DNA of 64,000 nt, taken from the NCBI RefSeq assembly GCF_024679095.1, contig NC_066568.1, positions 2,781,180 to 2,845,179 of the forward strand, written 5' to 3'. Shown here in pieces: positions 12,691 through 24,790 of this stretch. The DNA comes from Eriocheir sinensis (Eukaryota; Arthropoda; Malacostraca; Decapoda; Varunidae). The notes under the pieces are model-generated. The model searched no databases and was not told the origin of the DNA. It saw only the letters and a program-made list of their open reading frames with translations. Position 1 is the first letter of the stretch, and every line of letters starts with the position of its first letter. The translations under genes and the position numbers were made by a program.

Positions 12691-12954
12691 CCGCGCCATT
12701 CATTAATTCGTGAGTGGTGGTGACGCTGCGGTGACGGAGGCGGCCCAGGAGGTGCTGTGAGGCGGCACGGGAGGCGTACAGGAGGACGTGCACGCCTGAC
12801 AGTACTCTCCAGTGCAGGAGCTGGTGATATAACACACGCAGGACCGAAATAAAGATGAAAATAAGGAAGAGACACCGAGAGGGACCAACTGTATAAAACC
12901 AAACCGTCAAAATTACATCAGAATAAAGAGAAAACCAACGATGCGAGCACTCAA
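12691..12954. other. Spacer, no gene seen
   Basis: Moderately GC-rich. An AATAAA occurs near 12848 on the plus strand but no upstream gene is evident. Confidence 0.4.
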
Positions 12955-13440
12955 ATAAAACATAAAACAAACACAAAAGCATATAACAGCCCTCAAAACA
13001 CCAATAAAACAGAAAAAAACACGAAAATTGGACACTGAAGCCCCAAAAAGCCATAACCAAACATTACAAAAACCTTCAAAATAAAACAGAAAACCGATCC
13101 AAACACTCAAATAAAACATAAAAAACACAACAGCATAAACCAGCCCCCAAAACACCATTAAAACAGAAAAAAACACGAGAATTGGACACTCAAGCCCTAA
13201 CCAAACATTACAAAAACCTTCAAAATAAAACAGAAAACCGATCCAAAACTCAAATAAAACATAAAAAACACAACAGCATAAACCAGCCCCCAAAATACCA
13301 TTAAAGCAGAAAAAAACCACGAGAATTGGACACTCAAGCCCTAACCAAACATTACAAAAACCTTCAAAATAAAACAGAAAACCGATCCAAACACTCAAAT
13401 AAAACACCAAATAAGAAAACAACACCCAAACCACCCCAAA
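12955..13440. repeat. ~144-bp A-rich tandem repeat, about 3.5 copies
   Basis: The landmark CAGAAAACCGATCCAA recurs at a spacing of about 144 bases (near 13087, 13231, 13375), each preceded by CCTTCAAAATAAAA. It ends about 170 bases before the IWS1 start codon. Confidence 0.9.
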
Positions 13441-13607
13441 AACACCCAAAAAACACCACCAAGGCCTTTACATACCACCTACCTACCTACTGTACAGCAA
13501 GAGCAAGAGCATCATCATCATCATCAGCACGTCTTGTTTACATGTGCCGCCTGCTGACCCGCCTTCTGACCTGCTTGCTGACCTGCTGACCTGCCCACAC
13601 GCCTGTA

Positions 13608-13617
13608 ATGGAGTCAG
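13608..13617 (+). CDS. IWS1: IWS1 coding exon 1 (10 bases)
   Basis: ATGGAGTCAG followed by the donor GTAAGC. It gives Met-Glu-Ser plus one base, and joining to 18648 makes MESEDDGRSS in frame. The total CDS becomes divisible by three and the start resembles the MDSE-type start of other IWS1 proteins. Inferred, no transcript evidence. Confidence 0.75.
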
Positions 13618-16076
13618 GTAAGCAGCAAAGGGGTGATAAAGAGGGTGGAGAGGGAGATAAGTGGGATAAAGGAAGGGATTGAGGGAGGGAAGGGAGGTTG
13701 TGTGTGTGCGTGCGTGTGTTTGTGTTTTGTTTTGTTTTTTGTTTTTTTTATTTTCTTCTCCTTTATCCTATTCTTCTCCTTTCTCTGCCTTTCTTCTTCT
13801 TTTTTCTTCCCTTCCTCTTCCTGTTTCTTCTTCCTTCTCTGTTTTTTTCTTTTTTTCCTTCTCTCCTCTTCCTTCTCTCCCCCTTTCTTCTTTTTTTCTT
13901 CCCTTCATCTTCCTTTTTCTTCTTCCTTCTTTGTTTTTTTCTTTTTTTCCTTCTCTCCTTCTCTTCCTTCTCTCCCCCTTTCTTCTTTTTTCCTTCCCTT
14001 CCTCTTCCTTTTTATCTCCCTTCCCTGGTTTTCTTCTTTTTTTCCTTCTTTTCCTTTCTTCTCTTTCTTCTTTCTCTCCCCCTTTCTTCTTTTTTTTCTT
14101 CCCTTCATCTTCCTTTTTCTTCTTCCTTCCCTGGTTTTCTTTTTTCCTTCTTTTCCTTTCTTCTCTTCCTTCTTTCTCTCCCCCTTTCTTCTTTTTTCCT
14201 TCCCTTCCTCTTCCTTTTTATCTTCCTTCCCTGGTTTTCTTCTTTTTTTCCTTCATTTCCTTTCTTTTCCTTCTTTCTCTCCCCCTTTCTTTTTTTCTTC
14301 CCTTCCTCTTCCTTTTTATCTCCCTTCCCTGGTTTTCTTCTATTTTCCTTTCTTTTCCTTTCTTCTCTTCCTTCTTTCTCTCCCCCTTTCTTCTTTTTTA
14401 CTTCCCTTCCTCTTCCTTTTTATCTCCCTTCCCTGGTTTTCTTCTTTTTCCTTCTTTCTTCTTCCTTCTTTCTCTCCCCCGCGCTTCTTTTTTTCTTCCC
14501 TTCCTCTTCCTTTTTATCTCCCTTCCCTGGTTTTCTTCTTTTTTTCCTTCTTTTCCTTTCTTCTCTTCCTTCTTTCTCTCCCCCTTTCTTCTTTTTTTCT
14601 TCCCTTCCTCTTCCTTTTTATCTCCCTTCCCTGGTTTTCTTCTATTTTTCCTTCTTTTCCTTCTTTCTCTCCCCCTTTCTTCTTTTTTTCTTCCCTTCCT
14701 CTTCCTTTATATCTCCCTTCCCTGGTATTCTTCTATTTTCCTTTCTTTTCCTTTCTTCCTTCTTTCGCCGCTCCCATCTCGAATTGGGTGTACTTCTGGA
14801 GTTTTTTCTTAATAGGTGCCGGTGTGCTCCAAGGAAAGGGTTCACCATTTGCCGTTGATGAGGTTTCAGGCCCTGTTCCGATGGTAGCTTAGCACTCCGC
14901 AGGGCCGTCAATGATATAATAATGACGTTAACCCCAAATATTATCCTCGATGCCCCACTATAAACACACCTGCGTCAGAACGGGGTGGGCCGACCATCAG
15001 GCCCCGCCGGGAAGAAGCCTACTGGTGCAATAGGCCACGACGTAAATAAAAAGAATAAATAAATAAATGTTTAGTGAATTAGCGAGTCTTCCGTGCTTTC
15101 TCGAAGGTTACTGGTGTCATTTTAAGACTCGACTTTCTCATAGTCACTTAATCATGTTTCTTCTTACCAGGATTTCTTACCAGGAAGGAAGGTTACTGGT
15201 GTCATTTAAAGAATCTCGGCTTTATCATAGTCACTTAATCATGTTTCTTACCAGGATTTCTTACCAGGAAGGAAGGTTACTGGTGTCATTTAAAGAATCT
15301 TGGCTTTATCATAGTTGCTTAGTCATGTTTCTTCTTACCAGGATTTCTTACCAGGAAGGAAGGTTACTGGTGTCATTTAAAGAATCTCGGCTTTATCATA
15401 GTCACTTAATCATGTTTCTTCTTACCAGGATTTCTTACCAGGAAGGAAGGTTACTGGTGTCATTTAAAGAATCTCGGCTTTATCATAGTCACTTCGTTAT
15501 GTTTCGGTTAGCGCTAAAGTATTAATATCCTTCTCTTATTAGATTTGAATAGCTTTCCAATGGGTGATATGTTACGATTCTACAGAGATAGGTTAATAAT
15601 TTATGGCAATAGGTTAAGTTGGGTTAGGTTGCAGTGGGGTTCGTTAAGATAGGTTCGTTTATAGCGGTATTCTGTTAGTTTATAAAAATGTGAAGTGGCC
15701 GTGTCCATTTTGAGGGTGTACTTCTGGAGTTCTACCCTATGAGGTGCCTGTGTGCTCTGAGGAAAGTATAATGGGTAGGCGGTGGCTGAGTGGTTAGTGT
15801 GCTGGGCTCAAATTCACAACACCATGGACAACGTCGGTTCGAATCCCCACACTACCACCTGGGATTTTTCAGTCACCGCCGAGTGGCCTAAGACTACCCA
15901 CATGCTGTCCAGAAAACCTCCATCAACCCGGACTCTAGAAGAAACCAAATCAAGAATAGTTCCGGGGGGCAGCATGAGCCAAGGCATAACTGGCGCCACT
16001 ATAAAAAATTGCCTGCGCCACGACGGGCTGGAGCCGACCATCTGGCCCATGAAGAAAGCCTACCGGTGCAATAGGC

Positions 16077-16115
<39 letters not shown>

Positions 16116-16601
16116 GCAAAGGAGACAGCTCAAGGGCACAAAAAAGTAAACATTAATAAAAAAAAAAAGCCCGCTACTCGCTGCTCCTAAAAAGAATCCA
16201 AAGAGGGATGTAAAGAAAAACAAAAAACAAAACAAAAAAGACTGCTTCCCCGTAACCCTGTAGGCCTAAATAAGAGCAGGATTGAGGGACTTTTTAAGAT
16301 TAGTTTTATTAATGTGCCGTCCTCATTTCTTACTTCATCAGATGCTCGTTGTTTGTCATACGTCATCTACTAACCTTGTAAGTCTCCAGGAAAACCACAG
16401 GAAAGGGTGTGGAAATCAAAACAAGGTCTGAGACATAAATTACTCAAGAATTACACCCACCTCTCCAGTGGTTGACCTTTTGTTGGATTCTTCATGCTGT
16501 TCTTTTTTACAGCAAAGGACTACCTGCTCAAGGGCACAAAAAAAAAAAAAAAAAAAAAAAAAAACGCCACTTGCTGCTACTATTACTACTACTACTACTA
16601 C

Positions 16602-16664
<63 letters not shown>

Positions 16665-19094
16665 AAGACACAAAGCAGGTAGAGTATAGTTTTGGCTGCA
16701 TATTGTCGACGGGGATTGTTTAGCAGACCCGAGCGCCCTATTTCTGGGTCAAAATAGGGAAGGAGATACAGTACACGATATGATATAATTAGAATTGTTT
16801 TGCAGACCCGAGCATCCTATTTCTGGGTCAAAATAGGAGAGGAGATACAGTACACTTGATATAATATAATAGGGATTGTTTAGCAGACCCGAGCACCCTA
16901 TTTCTGGGTCAAAATAGGAGAGGAGATACAGTACACTTGATATAATATAATAGGGATTGTTTAGCAGACCCGAGCACCCTATTTCTGGGTCAAAATAGGA
17001 GAGGAGATACAGTACACTTGATATAATATAATAGGGATTGTTTAGCAGACCTGAGCACCCTATTTCTGGGTCAAAATAGGAGAGGAGATAGGAACACACC
17101 CTTGATATAATATAATTTGGTCAATGATGAAAGAGGAAAACACACATAATTTAAATACGAGAAACACACTTTTGACATGTTTTGATTTAGGTTAATGACA
17201 AAAGAGGAAAAAAAACACATAGTTAAAAACAGGAAACATGCATTTGACATATCATAGGTCACTCGATGATGAAATAGGACAGCAAACACAATATGATTCA
17301 TTTAAGCTAACGACCGTCCTACTGATCTTTGTCCTCTCGTAGATTCCTTATTCTTGTGTTCGTATAATTCAGTTAGGTTGACGGTAAAATTAGAAAAACA
17401 TAAAATACCAGACAGCAAACTAACACCCCGCTATTGGTCTGTTGAACTCTTGCAGACTCCTTTCGCTTGTCACATCAACTATTCCTAAAAGTCAAAGAGG
17501 GGATCAGTTGGATTCTATTGAGTGTTTCTTCAGGTTCAAGGTACAGAGGAAGGGTCAGAGTACCAGCACGGTCATAAAACTATTACTGGAAATGCTCACA
17601 ACTTTTTATTTATTTATTTATTTTTTATACAGCAGAGGAGTCAGGTCAAGGGCATAAAAAAAGGTTAGAAATGTGAAAAAAAAAGCCCGCTACGGAAGAT
17701 ATGTCAAATGTGTGTACTTGCCCGATGAAATGTTTATTAATACTGCCCCGTATGTTCTTGTAATTTAGTTGGGTTTAGTTAGAGTTTAGTTAGGTTGACC
17801 AAATAAGAAAACATAAAAATTTGGTTAAGTTGATGATAAAATAGGAATAACATATAATTTAGTTAGGTTGATTATGAAATAGGAAAATCATTGAAACTTA
17901 TTTAGGTTGATGACGAAATAAGAAAATCATAAAAGTTTAGTTGGGTTGATGGGAAAATAAGAAAATCATTAGTCAGGTTGACGAGAAAATAAGAAAAACA
18001 TAAAAGGTTAATTAGGTTGATGATAAGATAAGAAAAATAAAAAAATAGCTTAATGATGAAATAAAATAATGAAAATTTTTGTTTCGTTGACAATTAAATA
18101 AGAAAATAAAGAAAAAAATTGTTAAGGTGACAATCAAACAAGAAAAACATAAAAGGCTAATTAGGTTCATGATAAGATCAGAAAAATAAAAAAAAGAGCT
18201 TGATGATGAAATAAAATAATGAAAATTTTTGTTTCGTTGACAAATAAGAAAATAAAGAAAAAAATTGTTAGGGTGACAAACAAGAAAAACATAAAAGGCT
18301 AAGTAGGTTCATGATAAGATAAGAAAAATAAAAAAAGAGCTTGATGATGAAATAAAATAATGAAAATTTTTGTTTCGTTGACAATTAAATAAGAAAATAA
18401 AGAAAAAAATTGTTAGGGTGACAATCAAACAAGAAAAACATAAAAGGCTAATTAGGTTCATGATAAGATAAGAAAAATAAAAAAAAGAGCTTGATGATGA
18501 AATAAAATAATAAAAAATGTAGTTTCGTTGACAATTAAATAAAAAGAAAAAAATTGTTAGGTTTATAATCAAATAAGAAAAACATAAAAAGAATCACCAC
18601 CTCACTAACAACAACCCCCTTCATCCCCTCCCCCCCCACACCCCCAGAGGATGATGGGCGGTCCAGCCCTTCCGCTGCCCAGGACTCCGACAATGAATCC
18701 ATGAAGTCCGTGGCCTCGGCAGCTTCCGCCATGTCTGCTGCCTCCAAGACCTCGCGCGCCTCCTCCCGCCAGTCCCGCACCTCCTCCAGGGCCTCCCGAG
18801 CCTCCCGCACCTCCAGGCGGTCCAGCGTCAGCAGTGCCGCCAACGCTAGTGACGACGAGGCCGGGCGGAGGTGGGTGCCGAGACTCGGTTTTTATTTTTT
18901 ACTCTTATTTTTGGTAAACGACAAAATAAATAGAAAAATAAAATAATGCTTAAGTAATGATAGAAATGATATTACTTTTTTTTTTACAACAAAGGAGACA
19001 GCTCAAGGGCACAAAAAAAGTAAACAATAATAAAAAAAAAAAGCCCGCGACTCGCTGCTCAAAAAAAGAATCCAAAGAGGTGGCCGAAAGAGAG

Positions 19095-19166
<72 letters not shown>

Positions 19167-22100
19167 GTTTATGTTTTGTGTAGTGAGTTTATTTATATTA
19201 TTTTTATTTATTTTATTATAGTTAATTTTAATTTTGGGGGTTAATGGTAATAAATAAAAAAAGTTAAGTAATGATAAAGAAATGTTGCTATTTTATTTTT
19301 TATTTATATTTTGGGTAACTAATGATTTTTTTTTTCAGGGGGTAACAATGAAAAATAAATAGTAAAATAATGATAAAGTAATGACTGAATGATATTACTA
19401 TTGTTATTTTTTTATTTATATTTTGGGTAATGAGTGTATTTTTTTTTGTTTTTGTTTTTAAGAATAAAGATGAAATAAACAAATATAATGATGTTTAAGT
19501 AATGACAAAATGATATCGCTATTGTTAATTTTTACTTATCATATATTTGAGTAACAAGTATATCTATTATCTTGTATTTGTTATTTATTTCCTTTTTATT
19601 CACATCAAAGGAGGCAGGTCACTACTACTACCACTACTACTATTACTACTACCACTACTACTGCTGTTACTACTATTACTACTAACACCACCACCCCTTA
19701 ACACCCCGCCCCCTTCTCCTCTCAGGTCAGGCGCGGGCAGTGACAGTGAGGTGGAGGAACGGCGCTCAGTGATGGACAGTGACGAGGAGAACGACGGAGG
19801 GAAGAGGGAGGAGGAGGACGACGAGGGGAAGGGGAGTGGCGGCCCCCCCTCCTCCCCTGGCATAGACCCCCCCTCCTCACCCCCAGTGGACCCCCCCTCC
19901 TCCCCCGCCCCAATGGAGGAAGGCGACGAGGGGAAGAAGGTTGCCAGTGAGGTTTTCGGGGCATCAGACTCAGAGGGGGAGGGGGGGGCCAAGGCAGGGG
20001 GGGGTAGCCCTAGGTCATCCCCCCCGGCCTCCCCCGCCCAAAGCCCCGCCAGGTCAAAATCCGGGTCACGTTCAAGGTCGCGCTCGAAATCCGGGTCGAG
20101 GTCAAAGTCTGGGTCACGTTCAAGGTCGCGCTCAAAATCCGGGTCAAGGTCGCGGTCGAGGTCAAAGTCCGGATCAAGGTCGCGGTCGAGGTCAAAATCT
20201 GGCTCGCGTTCCAGGTCAAGATCTAAGTCCGGGTCACGCTCACGGTCAAGATCAAAATCCGGGTCAAGATCGCGTTCTAGGTCAAAGTCCGGGTCAAGGT
20301 CAAGATCCAGGTCAAAATCAGGCTCAAGGTCAAAATCAGGTTCAAGGTCAAGATCCAGGTCAAAATCAAGGTCGAGGTCGAGGTCAAAATCTGGGTCACG
20401 ATCAAGGTCAAGATCAGGTTCGCGGTCTGGATCAGGGAGTTCAAGGTCGAGGTCAAGATCGAAGTCAAGGTCAAGGTCCAAGTCTGGGTCAAGGTCGAGG
20501 TCAAGGTCGGGGAGCCGCTCTGGTGCCTCGAGGAGTGGGTCAGGAAGCCCAGCCAGGTGAGTTGATTTGAATTACTACCTGTTAATATTTTTCTTCTTTT
20601 TTTTTTCTTTTTTTTACAGCGACTATTTCTACTACTGCCAGTTTTCCTCCTTTTCAATTTTCTGTTCTCTTGATTGCTTTCCTTTTCTTTTCTTTTTCTT
20701 AATACTTTTCTTTTTTACATCTACAACTATTTCTACTACTGCCACTTTTCCTCCTTTTCCATTTTTTGTTCTTTTAATTGCTTTCCTTTTCTTTTTCTTA
20801 ATACTTAATACTTTTCTTTTTTGCATCTACAACTATTTCTACTATGCTATTTTTCCTCCTTTTCCATTTTTTGTTCTTTTAATTGCTTTCCTTTTCTTCT
20901 TTTCTTTTTCTTAATACTTAATACTTTTCTTATTTACATCTACAACTATTTCTACTATGCTATTTTTCCTCCTTTTCAATTTTCTGTTCTCTTGATTGCT
21001 TTCCTTTTCTTTTTCTTAATACTTAATACTTTTCTTTTTTACATCGACAACTATTTCTACTATGCTATTTTTCCTCCTTTTCCATTTTCTGTTCTCTTAA
21101 TTGCTTTCCTTTTCTTCTTTTCTTTTTCTTAATACTTTTCTTTTTTACATCTACAACTATTTCTACTATGCTATTTTTCCTCCTCTTCCATTTTTTGTTT
21201 TCTTAATTGCTTTCCTTTTCTTCTTTTCTTTTTCTTAATACTTAATACTTTTCTTTTTTACATCTACAACTATTTCTACTATGCCACTTTTCCTCCTTTT
21301 CCATTTTCTGTTCTCTTGATTACTTTCCTTTTCTTTTTCTTAATACTTAATACTTTTCTTTTTTACATCGACAACTATTTCTACTATGCTATTTTTCCTC
21401 CTTTTCCATTTTTTGTTCTCTTAATTGCTTTCCTTTTCTTCTTTTCTTTTTCTTAATACTTAATACTTTTCTTTTTTACATCTACAACTATTTCTACTAT
21501 GTTATTTTTCCTCCTTTTCCATTTTCTGTTCTTTTAATTGCTTTCCTTTTCTTCTTTTCTTTTTCTTAATACTTAATACTTTTCTTTTTTACAGCGACTA
21601 TTTCTACTACTGCCACTTTTCCTCCTTTTCCATTTTCTGTTCTCTTGATTGCTTTCCTTTTCTTTTCTTTTTCTTAATACTTTTCTTTTTTACATCTACA
21701 ACTATTTCTACTATGCTATTTTTCCTCCTTTTCCATTTTCTGTTCTCTTGATTGCTTTCCTTTTCTTTTTCTTAATACTTAATACTTTTCTTTTTTACAT
21801 CGACAACTATTTCTACTATGCTATTTTTCCTCCTTTTCCATTTTCTGTTCTCTTAATTGCTTTCCTTTTCTTCTTTTCTTTTTCTTAATACTTTTCTTTT
21901 TTACATCTACAACTATTTCTACTATGCTATTTTTCCTCCTCTTCCATTTTTTGTTTTCTTAATTGCTTTCCTTTTCTTCTTTTCTTTTTCTTAATACTTA
22001 ATACTTTTCTTTTTTACATCTACAACTATTTCTACTACTGCCAGTTTTCCTCCTTTCCCATTTTCTGTTCTCTTGATTGCTTTCCTTTTCTTTTTCTTAA

Positions 22101-24745
22101 TACTTAATACTTTTCTTTTTTACATCTACAACTATTTCTACTATGCTACTTTTCCTCCTTTTCCATTTTTTGTTCTTTTAATTGCTTTCCTTTTCTTCTT
22201 TTCTTTTTCTTAATACTTAATACTTTTCTTTTTTACATCTTCAACTATTTCTACCATGCTACTTTTCCTCCTTTTCCATTTTCCGCTCTCATAATTACTT
22301 TCCTTTTTTTCTTTTTTTCAAGTTTTCTTTTCTTTTTCTTAATACTTAATACTTCTTTTTTACATCTACAACTATTTCTACTATGCTACTTTTCCTCCTT
22401 TTCCATTTTCTGTTCTCTCTTAATTACTCTCCTTTTTCTTTGTCCAGTTTTCTTCTTTTCTTTTTCTTACTATAACAACAACTTTTTTCTTTTTCTTTTG
22501 TTACATCTATGACTAACTTTCTTTACTTGTCCTTCTATACTTTTCCTCCTTTTCCATTTTCTCTTCTCTTAATTACTTTCCTTTTTTCTTCCAGTTTTCT
22601 TTTTTTTTTCTTTCTTACCACTACAAATATTGCTACTTCTATTTTTCTTTTTAATCCTGGTTTTTTTTTTTCAATTTTCATTTTTTTTTTCTTTTTTCTC
22701 CCTTATCTTTTTCTTCTTTTTCATTTTCTCTTTCTTGCTTTTCTTCTTTATCTTCATTTACTTTTTCCTTTACCGATTTTCTCTTTTCTTTTTAATTTTC
22801 GTTTTTCTTCTTTTTTTATCTTCTCTTTCTTCTTTTTCATCTTCTTCGTCCTTCCTTATAACAACTTCAACTGCTTTTATTGTCATTTTTTTCTTCCTTT
22901 TCTTCTTTATCTTCATTAACTCTTCTCCTTTACCAACTTTCTCTTTTCTTTTTAGTTTCCTTTTTTTATCTTCTCTTTTTCCTTTTTCATCTTCTTTGTC
23001 CTTCTTTACAACAACTTTTTCTGCTACAAAACCAAACATTTAAACAAACTGGACAACAAATACAAAACTTAACATTAAAACTGAGACTTAAAAAATAAAA
23101 CCATGCAAACATCAACAACAACAACAACAAAAATAAATCATTCTCACCCTTATGCAGATCCAGAGGTGCCATCAGCAGGTCAAGGTCAAGATCCAGGTCA
23201 AAGTCTGGGTCACGGTCTGGGTCTGGGTCGAGGGGCGGGTCACCGAACAAGCGCAAGGTGCTCTCGGACTCGGGCGGCTCGGACTCGGATGTCGTTAGCC
23301 GCAAGAAGGTGGGTGGTGGTGGTGGTGGTGGAGGAGGAAGGGAGGAAGAGAAAAAAAGGAATGAAAAAAAGAAAACAGAACAGAAGGAAGAGAGAAAAAA
23401 AAAGATATTGAAAGAACAGATGCAAGGAAGGGAGGGAGAGAAAAAAAGGGAATGAAAGAACAGAAGGGAGAGAAAAAAAGATCATGAAAGTACAGAAGGA
23501 AGGGAGGGAGGGAGGGAGAGAAAAAAGATGATGGAAGAGGGAGTGTGGGAGATTCAGTGGAGGCAATAATGGTGTGTTAATTTTTTTTCTTATGCAATCC
23601 TTCATTTTTTTTTTCTCTTCCTTTCTCCTCTGTTTCATTCTCCTCCCTCCTTCCTCCTCCTCTTCCTACTACAACTGCTATAATGAACGAAGAAGAAATA
23701 AAATAAACCAACATAAAATTGCAGTTAATCATCGGAGGAGGGAGAAAATGAAGAACTAGCAGAAACTTGTGATAAAAGGTAGATAAAGAAGAATTTAATT
23801 ACTACACTTTCTTATCCCCTATCTTACGTCTCTCTCCTTCTCTATATTCTTCCTTCTCTTTCTCATTCCTGGTGGTGGGGGTGTAGGAGGGAGCAGAGGT
23901 GAGGGAAGGAGGGGGAGGTTGGTGGTGGTGTGGTGGTGGTGTGGCGATGATGACAAAGATATATTCATTGTGTTTATATCATGTATTTCTCTATCTTCCT
24001 ATTTATATATGTCGTGTCTTACCTTACCTTACCTTCCCCCGCCCAGGTCAAGAGGAAGAAGCGCGTTAGTGTCAGCGGCAGCGGCAGTGGGTCAGGGCGC
24101 GTGAGTGACTCCGAGGATGAAGCACCGCGTCACAAGAAGCCGCCAGGGAAGAGGAAGAAGAAGGCCATGCTGAGTGGGAGTGACAGCGACAGCGGCCCAG
24201 AGGTGTGTAAGGGGGAAGGGAGAGAGAGGAGGAGGAGGAGGGGTAGGATGATGGTTAAAGGATTTCCTGATGTGGTCTTGATTTTGTAATGTGTTCGTGT
24301 GTGTGTGTGTGTGTGTGTGTGTTCTTCTTTTCCTACACTATCTTTTTTCCTTCCTCTTACTCCTCCTCTTTCTAATACTACTGCTATGCTTTTTTTTATC
24401 CCTGATTTTCCACTTACATTTCTTCCTCTATTCTCTTTCTTATTCCTTCCTTCCTTTTTCCTGCTTGTGTGTTCTTATTCTCTTCCTTCACTCTTTTTTC
24501 CTTCCTTCTTCTCCTCCTCTTTCTTAAACTACTACTACTTATTTTTATTCTTTATTTTCCACTTACATCTCTTCCCTCTGTTCTCTTTCTTATTTCTTCC
24601 TTCCCTTTCCTCCTCCTCTGTGCTGGGAATCCAACCTGGGCATTCTGAGTACAAGTCAGGGCAGCATACCAATGAGCCAAATGGTCCTTTCTTCCTCCTT
24701 CCTTCCTTTCGTGTGTGCATTAAGGGTCATTAAGTGATGGTTTGT

Positions 24746-24790
<45 letters not shown>

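Larger units (their letters stand above)
13618..18647 (+). other. IWS1 intron 1 (5.0 kb)
   Basis: Runs from donor GTAAGC to acceptor CCCCCAG. It holds a 1-kb pyrimidine tract, two SINEs, LINE tails and four tandem repeat families, listed separately. Confidence 0.7.

Noticed and set aside
12703..12902. Pro-rich minus-strand frame as a 5' exon of the retropepsin-like gene
   Set aside because: No donor/acceptor pair or conserved motif supports it.
13633..14892. Three long overlapping plus-strand frames (377-419 residues)
   Set aside because: They are Phe/Ser/Leu/Pro repeats translated from a pyrimidine satellite inside IWS1 intron 1.
15776..15860. A functional tRNA gene
   Set aside because: Box A and B are present but the anticodon arm and acceptor stem do not pair, and a SINE body follows.
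19600..20481. 293-residue Asp/Leu repeat frame on the minus strand
   Set aside because: It is antisense to the RS-coding exon 3 of IWS1, which has matching splice phases and known family neighbours.
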